Source: Gordonia sp. OPL2 (GTDB lineage Bacteria > Actinomycetota > Actinomycetes > Mycobacteriales > Mycobacteriaceae). Taken from it: a DNA stretch of 64,000 nt. Numbering within the stretch: the first letter of the stretch is position 1; the number at the start of each line of letters is the position of its first letter. The position numbers were made by a program, and so were the translations under genes. Under the pieces are notes generated by a model. It saw only the letters and a list, made by a program, of their open reading frames with translations, did no database searches and was not told the origin of the DNA. Where the stretch lies: NCBI RefSeq assembly GCF_003797825.1, contig NZ_RKME01000022.1, forward strand, positions 34,043 to 98,042, written 5' to 3'. Shown here piece after piece: positions 37,070 to 45,335 of this stretch.

Positions 37070-38452
37070 GTGCCACCAGACGTCGAGGACGCCATCACCA
37101 CGATGGGGTCGGTCAACAATGAGTTCTTCTACTGGGTGTCCATCGCCCTGATGATGCTGATCCATGCAGGGTTCCTCGCCTACGAGGTCGGTGCGTCACG
37201 CTCGAAGAACGTGCTCGCGACGGCGATGAAGAATCTGCTCGCCTTCGCGACGATCATCGCGTCGTTCTTCTTCGTCGGCTGGTTTCTCTACAACGCGATG
37301 CCGAGCGGATTCGTCGAGATGACAGACGCCGCGCAGGCCGCGCTGCCATGGAGCGACAACATGGGACCGAACACCACGGACTCCGCCAGCGGCATCTTCT
37401 GGGGCGCATTCGCCCTGTTCGCGGCCACCACCGGCTCCATCATGTCCGGCGCGGTGCTCGAGCGCATCCGGACGAGCGCATTCCTGGTGCTGACGGTGCT
37501 CGTCGGTTCCGTCGTCTGGATCATCGCGGCGGCCTGGGGCTGGCACGGCTCCGGATGGATGCTGACCAAACTCGGGTTCCACGATGTCGGAGCCGCAGGG
37601 TGTGTGCACATGATCGCGGGATTCGCCACGCTCGGCATCCTGCTCAACCTGGGCCCGCGGATCGGCCGCTTCCGAGCCGACGGCACCCCGGTCACGATCC
37701 GCCCGCACAACCTGCCCCTCACGATGCTCGGCCTGATGCTGATCTTCACCGGCTTCTTCGGCTTCCTGATGGGTTGTGTCATCTACGGCCCCGGAGGCTA
37801 CACCACTATCTACGGCAGCCCGACGACCTTGTCCGCCTTCGCATTCAACACGTTGATGGGGCTGGCAGGCGGCATCATCGGCGCCTACCTGACGTCGCGG
37901 GGCGAGCCGTTCTGGACGATCTCGGGTGGCCTCGCGGGAGTCATCGGCGTCGCGGCCGGCATGGATCTCTATCACCCGGCCTTGGCGTTCCTCATTGCCC
38001 TGGGCGCGGGCGCGTTGATCCCCTTCATCGGAAAGTTGTTGGAGAAGTTCCGGATCGACGATGTGGTGGGTGCGGTGTCGGTTCACGGCGGTATCGGTCT
38101 GTACTCGCTGATCATGGCCGGCGTCTTCCTGGCCGGCTATCCCAACACCGACGGCAATCCCTCGGTGTCGCTGTGGGGTCAGCTCGTCGGCGCAGCCGTG
38201 TTCGCCGTCCTCGGATTCCTTCCTGCCTATCTGGTGTCGCTGGGCCTGAAGAAGGTCGGTCTGCTGCGTATCCCACCGGAGGTGGAGGCCCAGGGTCTCG
38301 ATCTGACCGAGGTCCCTGCCACCCCGTATCCGGAAGGTATCCCGGTCACCATCATGCGCGGCGACACCGGCGACATCGTCGCGGTACCGACCGACACCCC
38401 CGGCGAGACCGTCCCTCCCACACAAGCCACGTCCCCAGTCGAGGTGAAGTAG
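37070..38452 (+). CDS. amt: ammonium transporter (Amt family)
   Basis: A 460-residue, 11-helix Amt channel for ammonium uptake. The pore histidines are present in GCVHMIAG (about residue 178) and AVSVHGGIGLYS (about 340), with GWHGSGWM and the TGFFGFLMGC helix. The C-terminal cytoplasmic tail of about 60 residues is longer than the classic GlnK-binding tail and lacks an obvious version of it. GTG 37070 follows GGAGGTAA. The next gene, a 72-residue membrane protein, starts on the base after the stop codon. In many bacteria that place is taken by glnB/glnK, which is absent here. A direct repeat GCGAAACC occurs at 37027 and 37037 in the leader. Confidence 0.95.
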   Translation: MPPDVEDAITTMGSVNNEFFYWVSIALMMLIHAGFLAYEVGASRSKNVLATAMKNLLAFATIIASFFFVGWFLYNAMPSGFVEMTDAAQAALPWSDNMGPNTTDSASGIFWGAFALFAATTGSIMSGAVLERIRTSAFLVLTVLVGSVVWIIAAAWGWHGSGWMLTKLGFHDVGAAGCVHMIAGFATLGILLNLGPRIGRFRADGTPVTIRPHNLPLTMLGLMLIFTGFFGFLMGCVIYGPGGYTTIYGSPTTLSAFAFNTLMGLAGGIIGAYLTSRGEPFWTISGGLAGVIGVAAGMDLYHPALAFLIALGAGALIPFIGKLLEKFRIDDVVGAVSVHGGIGLYSLIMAGVFLAGYPNTDGNPSVSLWGQLVGAAVFAVLGFLPAYLVSLGLKKVGLLRIPPEVEAQGLDLTEVPATPYPEGIPVTIMRGDTGDIVAVPTDTPGETVPPTQATSPVEVK

Positions 38453-38671
38453 ATGTTCAATCCGATCGATTCCTATGACGACCCGGGCGTCGTGTTCACC
38501 TTCGGCGGTTTCTCGGTGGGAGTGTGGATCGTCTTCGTCCTGGCGGTGCTGCTCTTCATCGCCTTCTTCGTCGCGATGATCCGTCACGAGAACCACGCAT
38601 ACAAGGCGATCATCGACGACACTCCCGTCGAGAAGGGCCCGGCGGCCGAGGGCGAACCACCCGTGTACTGA
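38453..38671 (+). CDS. small membrane protein coupled to amt
   Basis: A 72-residue protein with one central membrane helix (VGVWIVFVLAVLLFIAFFVAMI, about 22-43), a short acidic N-terminal segment (MFNPIDSYDDPG) and an acidic cytoplasmic-type tail. I do not recognise a family. Its ATG directly follows the amt stop codon, so translation must be coupled and it probably interacts with, assembles or tunes the transporter. A GTCGAGGTGAAG site inside the end of amt can serve as its ribosome binding site. Confidence 0.75.
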   Translation: MFNPIDSYDDPGVVFTFGGFSVGVWIVFVLAVLLFIAFFVAMIRHENHAYKAIIDDTPVEKGPAAEGEPPVY

Positions 38672-38905
38672 CCGCGACGACCCCACCGGCGCCGACGGCA
38701 CGAGGCCTCTTCCCTCGCGTCGTCGGCGTCGTCGTGGAAGCCGGTCAGGACAAGCGATCGACGAACCCGAATGGACGATCGGTCGAGATTGCCGACCCAG
38801 GGGTTTATGGTCAGATCACAGACGGACTCATCCGATCGGCGCCGCCGTGCGAACAACCACACGAGGACCCGACCCAACACTGTCTGACCCGAGGAGTTCG
38901 AATTT

Positions 38906-39631
38906 ATGACCGTGTCGACCGTTCTTCGCCGCGTGACGGTGTCGATGGCCTGTCTGGCCATGGCGCTCAGCGGCTCTCTGATTTTCTCGAATGCCCAGGC
39001 CAAGGCGGCTCCGTGTAGCGATGTCGAGGTCATCTTCGCGCGCGGCACTATCGAGCCCGCGCCCCCGATGGGGGTGACCGGTGTCTCGTTCGTCGAAGCC
39101 GTCCGCTCCCAGTTGCCCGGTAAGTCCGTCAGCAGCTACGGCGTGAAGTATCCGGCCAGCGACAAGTTCAACAACCGGCTCGCCATCGCCAACTCCGTGA
39201 CCGTCGGCGTGCGCTCGGCGCAGTCGCGGATCAAGTATCTCGCCGCCAACTGCCCCGGCACGCGCGTCGTGCTGGGCGGATATTCGCAGGGTGCGGTCGT
39301 CGCCGGCTTCACCACCGCCACCGGCATCAGCGTGCCGTCCGAGTACCGCCAGTACGCGAGCCAGGTGCCGCCGCCGCTGCCGGGCGACGTCGCCGACAAC
39401 ATCGCGGCCGTCGTGCTCTTCGCGCCGCCGTCGGACCGCTTCCTGCGGGACATCGGGTCGCCTCCGATCGAGGTCGACCGCGAGTACAAGGCCAAGACGA
39501 AGAGTTACTGCATCGCCGGAGACAACATCTGTGACGGTGCGCCGGCCGGACAGCCCAACGGGCTGCATGTGCTGTACTCCGTCAACGGCATGACGCTCGA
39601 CGCCGCGGATTACGTGAAGCGTCACCTGTAA
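38906..39631 (+). CDS. secreted cutinase-family esterase
   Basis: A 241-residue cutinase-like serine esterase. A signal peptide of about 34 residues (VSMACLAMALSGSLIFSNAQAKA) is followed by the mature start APCSDVEVIFARGT, typical of mycobacterial Culp proteins. The nucleophile lies in GGYSQGA (about residue 118), and the Asp/His pair in CIAGDNICDG and GLHVLYS, with Cys pairs conserved. Such enzymes hydrolyse lipids, polyesters or cell-envelope esters outside the cell. ATG 38906 follows GAGGAG. It stands alone, with a strong hairpin after its stop. Confidence 0.94.
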   Translation: MTVSTVLRRVTVSMACLAMALSGSLIFSNAQAKAAPCSDVEVIFARGTIEPAPPMGVTGVSFVEAVRSQLPGKSVSSYGVKYPASDKFNNRLAIANSVTVGVRSAQSRIKYLAANCPGTRVVLGGYSQGAVVAGFTTATGISVPSEYRQYASQVPPPLPGDVADNIAAVVLFAPPSDRFLRDIGSPPIEVDREYKAKTKSYCIAGDNICDGAPAGQPNGLHVLYSVNGMTLDAADYVKRHL

Positions 39632-39648
39632 CCCACTGATCAGACGCA

Positions 39649-39689
39649 CCGGCCCGGGCGACGCCTTGCGAAGGTGTCGCCCGGGCCGG
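39649..39689 (+). terminator. hairpin terminator after the cutinase gene
   Basis: A 19-bp GC-rich stem (39649-39667 with 39671-39689, one G-T wobble) with a GCG loop, 17 bp past the cutinase stop. It also lies beyond the 3' end of the convergent ATPase gene and could serve both. Confidence 0.85.
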
Positions 39690-39756
39690 CGTCTGTCTGT
39701 CGCCCGTGTCCGATGCGGGAGTCGTTGTCCTGGTCCCCCCGCTCGCCGCGGGCAGG

Positions 39757-42486
39757 TCAGAGTGTCGTGGCGTCGGCCCTCAGCTTCCGTATCCCGATCG
39801 CCTTGTCGACCCCGACGAACAACGGCGTGATCAAAGACAATCCCAGCACCACCAGCCATTGCCCGCCGGTGAGCGACACGGTGTCGAGCAGTCGCTGCAG
39901 CATGCCCAGTTCGACGGCGGACCATGTGAGTGTCCACCCGGCGATCAGCCACCCGAAGTAGGGAAACATCGGCTGCGACCAGGGCACTTGACGCTCTCGA
40001 CGCATGACCACACCCAGATTGACACCGGTCAGCGCGACGACGGCAAAAGCCATCGTCATCGACACCGATCCACTGTCCGCCGACGGTTCGTCAGGCCCCC
40101 ATTGCAGCAACGCCAGCGCGGTGACCGCGACGAGAAAACCGCTGATCAGCCATCGGACGATCTGAGGGCCCTCGACGATGCGGGTTCCGGGCTTGCGGGG
40201 CGGTCGCTGCATCACGCCAGGATCAGGGACGTCGACGATCAATCCGACGACGACGGTGACGATCACGAACAGCTTGCAGAACAACAGCTGCATCGGCAGC
40301 ATCGCCACACCGCCGTTGACATTGAAGATGGTCGCGAACACCATCAGCTGGAGGACCGACGACAGGATCGTCAACTGCAATCGGATGTAGGTCGAGATCC
40401 GGCGGTAGATGTCGCGGCCCAGTTCCACCGCGCGCACCAGTGTGGCGAAGTTGTCGTCGGTCAGGACGATCTTTGCCGCCTGCTTGGACACCTCGGAACC
40501 GCTGCCCATCGCGACGCCGACATCGGCCTGCTTGAGTGCCGCGGCATCGTTGACGGCATCGCCGGTCATGGCGACGACGTCGCCGTCTTCCTGCATGAGC
40601 CGAGCCAGCCGGAGTTTGTCCTCGGGCGCCACTCGTCCGAAGACATGAAGTTGTGGCAGTTCGGTTTTCACATCGTCGTCGCTGAGCTTCTGCAGTTCGG
40701 TCCCGGTGATCACCCCGGGGCCCAGGCCGAGTTGATCGGCGATCGCGCGCGCAGTGATCGTGTGGTCACCGGTGATCATGCGGACGTCGATGCCCGCGCC
40801 GAGTGCGGTGTGCACCGCGTCGGTCGCCTCGGTACGCAGTGGGTCGATGATGCCCACGAGGCCGACGAGCACGAGATCGGTGACCGCGCCCATCGGCTCT
40901 GCCGATGCAGCCGCCATCGCACTGTCGTCGAGCCCGCGGGCCGCGAAGGCGAGCACGCGCAAACCCTTCTCGGACAGTTCGCGATTGGCGTCGAGGATCT
41001 GACGGCGCATGTCGTCGATCGGAACGACCACACCGCGTCGCAATGCCGCGCCGCAGCGGTCGAGAACCACATCGGGCCCACCCTTCACGACGACGAGGTG
41101 TGGCTGCTCGATCACCGCACCGGTGATCGAAGACGGCCGGTCGTGGAAGGTGGCCATGAACTTGTAGTCGGAGTCGAAGGGCACCTCGGTCACGCGGGGG
41201 ATCTCCCGACGGGTTGCCTCGGCGTCGACACCCATCTTTGCGGCGAGGACCACGAGCGCCGCCTCGGTGGGGTCGCCGATCACCGAACCGTCGTCGCCGA
41301 CAGTGGCGTCGGAGCAGAGCGACAACCCGAGGGCCAGTGGGGTGAAGTCGGGTGGGTCGCCTGCGGCGCCGAGGATCGCACCCGCTTTGGCATAGCCGGA
41401 ACCCTCGACGCGGAACCACTGATCATCCGCATACAACGAGGTGACCGTCATGGCGTTCATGGTGAGCGTGCCGGTCTTGTCGGAGTTGATCACCGTGGTA
41501 CCGCCCAGGGTCTCCACGTCGGCCAACGACTTGACCACCGCCTTCTGCTCGGCGAGATGTTGAGCGCCCGAGGACAACATCGTCTGCACGAAAGTCGGCA
41601 GACCGGTCGGGATCGATGCGATGGCGGTCGAGATACAGAGGAGGGCAAGGGTTTCACCGCTCTGACCGCGGACCAGTCCGACGACCCCGATGATCGCGAC
41701 CGCACCCCACGCGAGGAAACCGAACACCTTGGTCAGACCGTCCAGCTCGATCTGCAGCGGCGACTTGGAACGTTTGGTCGCGGTGACCATATCCGCGATC
41801 CGGCCCATCTGGGTACCTGCGCCGGTCGAAGTCACGACGAACACCGCCGACCCGCGGGTCACCTGAGTGTTCTGGAAGACCATGTTGGTGCGGTCACCCA
41901 GCGCGACGTCGCCGCCGGCGACGATGGCCGGGTCCTTGGCCACCGGCGCGCTCTCGCCGGTCAGTGCCGCCTCCTGCACCTCGAGTGTCGCCGACGTGAT
42001 CAGCCGACCGTCGGCGGGCACGAGGTCGCCCGACTCGACCAGCACGATATCGCCGGGGACGAGATCAGCGGCCGGCACCTCGGCAACCTGACCACCCCGA
42101 CGGACACGGGCCACGGGCACCTGAAGACTCGCGAGCGCATCAACGCTCGCCTGCGCCTTCATCTCCTGCCGCGTTCCCATCACGACGTTGAACACGACCA
42201 GGAATGCGACGACGAGTCCCGTGGCGATCTGTCCGATCACGAACGCGGCGACGGCGACGATGAGCAACATGATGTTCATCGGGTTCGCGAGCTGACCACG
42301 TGACACCGCCCAGATGGACGGCGGCGGCTCGGCGGTCACCTCGTTGGGTCCATAGGTTTTCAGCCGGACGGCGGCATCAACGGTGGCGAGACCGACATTC
42401 GGTTCCACATCCGCATCGGCGGCGACGTCCGATGCGCTGCGAAGATGCGCATCACCCAGAGCGGGTGATTCACCGGTCGCTGTCAT
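39757..42486 (-). CDS. P2-type cation-transport ATPase with non-canonical ligand residues
   Basis: A 909-residue P-type ATPase. An N-terminal cation-ATPase domain precedes the actuator motif LTGESAPV, the phosphorylation site NSDKTGTLTMN (about residue 335), nucleotide-domain blocks (GDPTEAAL, KGGPDVVL) and the hinge TGDAVNDAAALKQADVGVAMG. About ten membrane helices are present. Helix 4 reads IASIPTGLP, with Thr where Ca2+ pumps have the ligand Glu of PEGLP. Helix 6 reads MQLLFCKLFVIVTVVVGLIVD, so the SERCA-type Asn, Thr and Asp ligands are replaced by Lys, Val and Ile. The ion is therefore unpredictable, and Ca2+ is unlikely. ATG 42486 follows GAGAGGA. Confidence 0.9.
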   Translation of the reverse strand: MTATGESPALGDAHLRSASDVAADADVEPNVGLATVDAAVRLKTYGPNEVTAEPPPSIWAVSRGQLANPMNIMLLIVAVAAFVIGQIATGLVVAFLVVFNVVMGTRQEMKAQASVDALASLQVPVARVRRGGQVAEVPAADLVPGDIVLVESGDLVPADGRLITSATLEVQEAALTGESAPVAKDPAIVAGGDVALGDRTNMVFQNTQVTRGSAVFVVTSTGAGTQMGRIADMVTATKRSKSPLQIELDGLTKVFGFLAWGAVAIIGVVGLVRGQSGETLALLCISTAIASIPTGLPTFVQTMLSSGAQHLAEQKAVVKSLADVETLGGTTVINSDKTGTLTMNAMTVTSLYADDQWFRVEGSGYAKAGAILGAAGDPPDFTPLALGLSLCSDATVGDDGSVIGDPTEAALVVLAAKMGVDAEATRREIPRVTEVPFDSDYKFMATFHDRPSSITGAVIEQPHLVVVKGGPDVVLDRCGAALRRGVVVPIDDMRRQILDANRELSEKGLRVLAFAARGLDDSAMAAASAEPMGAVTDLVLVGLVGIIDPLRTEATDAVHTALGAGIDVRMITGDHTITARAIADQLGLGPGVITGTELQKLSDDDVKTELPQLHVFGRVAPEDKLRLARLMQEDGDVVAMTGDAVNDAAALKQADVGVAMGSGSEVSKQAAKIVLTDDNFATLVRAVELGRDIYRRISTYIRLQLTILSSVLQLMVFATIFNVNGGVAMLPMQLLFCKLFVIVTVVVGLIVDVPDPGVMQRPPRKPGTRIVEGPQIVRWLISGFLVAVTALALLQWGPDEPSADSGSVSMTMAFAVVALTGVNLGVVMRRERQVPWSQPMFPYFGWLIAGWTLTWSAVELGMLQRLLDTVSLTGGQWLVVLGLSLITPLFVGVDKAIGIRKLRADATTL

Positions 42487-42721
42487 CCAGGGCGTCCTCT
42501 CGGCACGCGATGGTCGACACCTGAAGCCCACCGCATCAAGCATTGTCGATGCACGCCGACTGGCGCCCATCCGAACACATCATGCCCCGATCAGGCACTT
42601 CTTGTGCGCGCTATGCAGTGAGCCGAGACGTCGGCGCCCGCAACGTCCATCGAGTGGACGATTGGACACCGGTCGAACGACATCCATTCGATCAGGATGT
42701 GACACTCGTGCCATGCGACCG

Positions 42722-43660
42722 ATGAAGGTGTTCGTCACGGGCGGTACCGGCGCGATCGGGGGATACGCGGTGCCCGCGCTCGTTGCGGCGGGCCACACCG
42801 TGACAGCCCTGACCCGCACACCGCAGAAGTCTGCCGTCGTGCGACAGCAGGGTGCACGACCGGCTGAGGTCTCACTGTTCGACCGCTCCCAACTCCGAGA
42901 GGCATTTCGCGGCCACGACGCGGTGATCAACCTCGCGTCGGCCCTACCGTCGGCGGAGCGGTTCATGCTGACCTCGGCGTGGCGTGAATGCCAGCGCATT
43001 CGGACGGAGGGGTCGGCCGCCGTCGTGGACGCCGCACTCGATGCCGAGGTGCCACGGGTCGTCCAGGAGTCGGTCGTGATGATCTGCCGCGACAACGGTG
43101 ACGACTGGGTGGACGAGGACTCGCCGGTCGACCGCTTCCCACTCGCTGTCGGCAATCACGCCGCAGAGGCGAACAACCACAGATTCAGCACGCAGCACGG
43201 AACGGGAGTCGTCCTGCGGTTCGGCATCTTCTACGGTCCCGGCGCGGCCCACAGTGAGCAGATCATGCGAATGGCCCGACACCACATCGGGTTTCGTGCG
43301 GGACGTCCCGACGCCTACGTCTCGTCGATTCACCTCGCCGACGCAGCCGCCGCCGTCGTCGCCGCCCTCGATTGCCCGACCGGGACCTATCACATCGTCG
43401 ACGACGAACCGGTCACCAAACGCGACGACGCTCGCTCGATGGCCGCCGCCGTCGGCCGACGCTCGTGGGTGTCGGGCCCCGGCCGCGTGGCGGCATTGCT
43501 CGGCAACCGGACGACGTCGATGACCCGCTCCCTACGCGTCCGCAACAACCTGTTCCGCAGCACGACCGGTTGGGCACCCCGATATCCGAGTGTCCGCGAG
43601 GGATACGCACAGATGGCCGCGGTCCTGGCGTCCCGGACGTCATCGACCGCGTCAGGGTGA
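42722..43660 (+). CDS. NAD-dependent epimerase/dehydratase (extended SDR)
   Basis: A 312-residue extended SDR. It begins MKVFVTGGTGAIGGYAVPAL, with a dinucleotide motif TGGTGAIG. A second ATG, nine bases upstream, is equally possible. Other features are NLASALPS and the downstream segment YVSSIHLADAAAAVVAAL with the conserved HxxD of epimerase-like proteins. The usual catalytic YxxxK is not obvious (the corresponding region reads AVGNHAAEANN), so it may be an atypical SDR without normal dehydrogenase chemistry. It is divergent from the ATPase gene across 235 bp. Confidence 0.82.
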   Translation: MKVFVTGGTGAIGGYAVPALVAAGHTVTALTRTPQKSAVVRQQGARPAEVSLFDRSQLREAFRGHDAVINLASALPSAERFMLTSAWRECQRIRTEGSAAVVDAALDAEVPRVVQESVVMICRDNGDDWVDEDSPVDRFPLAVGNHAAEANNHRFSTQHGTGVVLRFGIFYGPGAAHSEQIMRMARHHIGFRAGRPDAYVSSIHLADAAAAVVAALDCPTGTYHIVDDEPVTKRDDARSMAAAVGRRSWVSGPGRVAALLGNRTTSMTRSLRVRNNLFRSTTGWAPRYPSVREGYAQMAAVLASRTSSTASG

Positions 43661-43753
43661 CGAGCGAGCCACCCGTCGTGCCGTCGACGCACCACGGTTG
43701 ATTCTCAGCTACGCGGGTACTCCGCGACGACCATCGTCGTCAGAGGAGAGATC

Positions 43754-44353
43754 ATGGACGCCGCAGTCTGGATCATCATCGCCATCGTCGTCGTACTCGT
43801 GTTGTTGATCGTGGTGGTGCTGTCCATGCGCCAGCGCCGCCAACTTCAGCGTGTGAAAGCGCAGGAGATCCGCGAGAACGCGTCCGATCAGGCCTCGGAG
43901 GTACGCAAGCGTGAGGCGATAGCCGAGGAATCGGAGGCGCGCGCACGTCAGGCGAAGGCCGAAGCCGACGCGAAAGCGGCCGAGGCCAAGCGACTCGGCG
44001 AGCACGCTCGCACCCATCAAGGGCAGGCCGCAGAGTCACGCCAGGAGGTCGAGAAGGAGTTCGCTCGTGCCGACAAGCTCGACCCGGACGTCGACCGCAA
44101 CGGTGAGCGGCGCCGACCGGTCCAGGGCGATGCGGTTCAGGGCAACGCGGTCCAGGGCAATGCCACCGGCTCGCCGATGCAGGGCAACGATCGGAACCCG
44201 GGCCTGGACCCGCGTCACGCCCAGGATCCGCGGCACGGCCAGGACCCACGGCAGATTCAGGATCCCCGTCATGCGCAGGATCCGCGCCACTCCATGGATC
44301 CCCGGGCCGCCCAGAATCCAGATGCCAACCGGCTGCCACCCGAGGGGCGCTGA
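43754..44353 (+). CDS. membrane-anchored coiled-coil protein with QDPRH repeats
   Basis: A 199-residue protein with no recognised family. One N-terminal membrane helix (VWIIIAIVVVLVLLIVVVLSM, about 5-25) is followed by a charged Ala/Glu/Lys/Arg helix to about residue 110, a probable coiled coil, then a low-complexity tail. The tail carries VQGN repeats and five tandem QDPRH-type pentapeptides between about residues 153 and 183. ATG 43754 has AGAGGAGAG upstream. Its topology suggests a cytoplasmic coiled coil tethered to the membrane. It is flanked downstream by a hairpin at 44460. Confidence 0.75.
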   Translation: MDAAVWIIIAIVVVLVLLIVVVLSMRQRRQLQRVKAQEIRENASDQASEVRKREAIAEESEARARQAKAEADAKAAEAKRLGEHARTHQGQAAESRQEVEKEFARADKLDPDVDRNGERRRPVQGDAVQGNAVQGNATGSPMQGNDRNPGLDPRHAQDPRHGQDPRQIQDPRHAQDPRHSMDPRAAQNPDANRLPPEGR

Positions 44354-44459
44354 CCCCGCGGCGACCACCGACGCCCGCAGCCGCACGTTTATCCTTGCCG
44401 GATACGGGAATCCGGCACGACAGCCGACCTGGCAATTCTAGGCAGTCCTGGGACGGTCA

Positions 44460-44495
44460 GACCCCCGGAGCTGTGACCATCATGCTCCGGGGGTC
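44460..44495. terminator. hairpin between coiled-coil protein and lipoprotein genes
   Basis: A perfect 12-bp stem (44460-44471 with 44484-44495) around a 12-base loop, about 105 bp past the coiled-coil gene. It is followed by TCGTCTGTGTCG rather than a T-run. It likely ends that transcript. Confidence 0.7.
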
Positions 44496-44617
44496 GTCTG
44501 TGTCGTCGTCGTCGGTCATACGGCCGACGACGGGTCCTCCGCCAAGTCGACCCCAAGTCCGCCGCAAGAGCCCATCGAGATGCTCGTCGCACGACCAGCA
44601 ACCGAAAGGCTCTTCCG

Positions 44618-45244
44618 ATGTCGTTCCACGACTCCTCCCCTCGTCCGACCATCACCTACATCGCCGACGGCGCCGCCGACTCACCCCGTCGCCGACGATG
44701 GCAGATCGCCCGCGGAGTCGGACTTCTGTTCGCCTGTGTGGTGTTCGCGCTGCTGGCGGCATGCAGCGTGTCGATCGGCACGCCCGCGAAGACACCGGTC
44801 GAGAAGACCTCCGATATCGCGGTGGGCGAATGCCTCACGATCGGTGAGAAGGCCGACGACGACGGCAAGGTCCGCGCATCCAAGGTCGACTGCGATGCCG
44901 ACGGACTCACCTTCTACGCCGCGTCCACCGTCGCGGTCGACGGTGACTGTGCAGGCGACAACAGCGCCAGCCTGTCCTTCCCCGACGATCCGCAGAAGCT
45001 CTGCATGACACCGAACTTCGCGAACGGAGCGTGCTATCAGATCCCGCTGCCCGGCGGCCAGCTCGTCGACTACCGCGAATCGGACTGCAGCGCAGCGCCG
45101 GCGGCGACGACCGTCATCGCCGAGGCCGTCAACCGATCCGACGCGTCCGTCAGCTGCACCGACGACCAGACCGCCTGGGTGTTCACCCAGCCGGAGTCGA
45201 TCGGATACTGCTTGCGCGCAGTGGAAACGGGGGCGGCTTCCTGA
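44618..45244 (+). CDS. lipoprotein (LppU-like)
   Basis: A 208-residue predicted lipoprotein. A basic N-terminal region of about 30 residues (PRRRRWQIAR) precedes a hydrophobic stretch and the lipobox LLAAC (Cys about residue 49). The mature part has a cysteine-paired domain with GECLTIG and C-x-C spacing (VDCDADG, GDCAGD, KLCMTP, GACYQI, DCSAAP, SCTDD, YCLRAV), recalling the LppU/septum-associated family of mycobacteria and relatives. ATG 44618 follows GAAAGGCTC. The function is unknown. It converges on the acyl-CoA synthetase operon with a nested palindrome between them. Confidence 0.82.
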   Translation: MSFHDSSPRPTITYIADGAADSPRRRRWQIARGVGLLFACVVFALLAACSVSIGTPAKTPVEKTSDIAVGECLTIGEKADDDGKVRASKVDCDADGLTFYAASTVAVDGDCAGDNSASLSFPDDPQKLCMTPNFANGACYQIPLPGGQLVDYRESDCSAAPAATTVIAEAVNRSDASVSCTDDQTAWVFTQPESIGYCLRAVETGAAS

Positions 45245-45254
45245 GTCGGGGCGC

Positions 45255-45330
45255 TGACCCAGATGTCACGTCAGCTGACCGTCGAGCGCCCGGACCCGCT
45301 CGACGGTCCTCTGCGGTGACATCTGGGTCA
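45255..45330. terminator. nested palindrome between convergent genes
   Basis: Two concentric stems: an outer perfect 15-bp arm pair (45255-45269 with 45316-45330) and an inner perfect 11-bp pair (45278-45288 with 45297-45307). It lies 10 bp past the lipoprotein stop and 5 bp past the acyl-CoA synthetase stop, so it can terminate both transcripts. Confidence 0.8.
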
Positions 45331-45335
45331 ACGAA

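Noticed and set aside
39706..42303. 865-codon open frame on the plus strand opposite the P-type ATPase
   Set aside because: It is rich in His, Asp, Arg and Gln with no domain, typical of antisense frames in high-GC DNA. The ATPase on the other strand has every catalytic motif.
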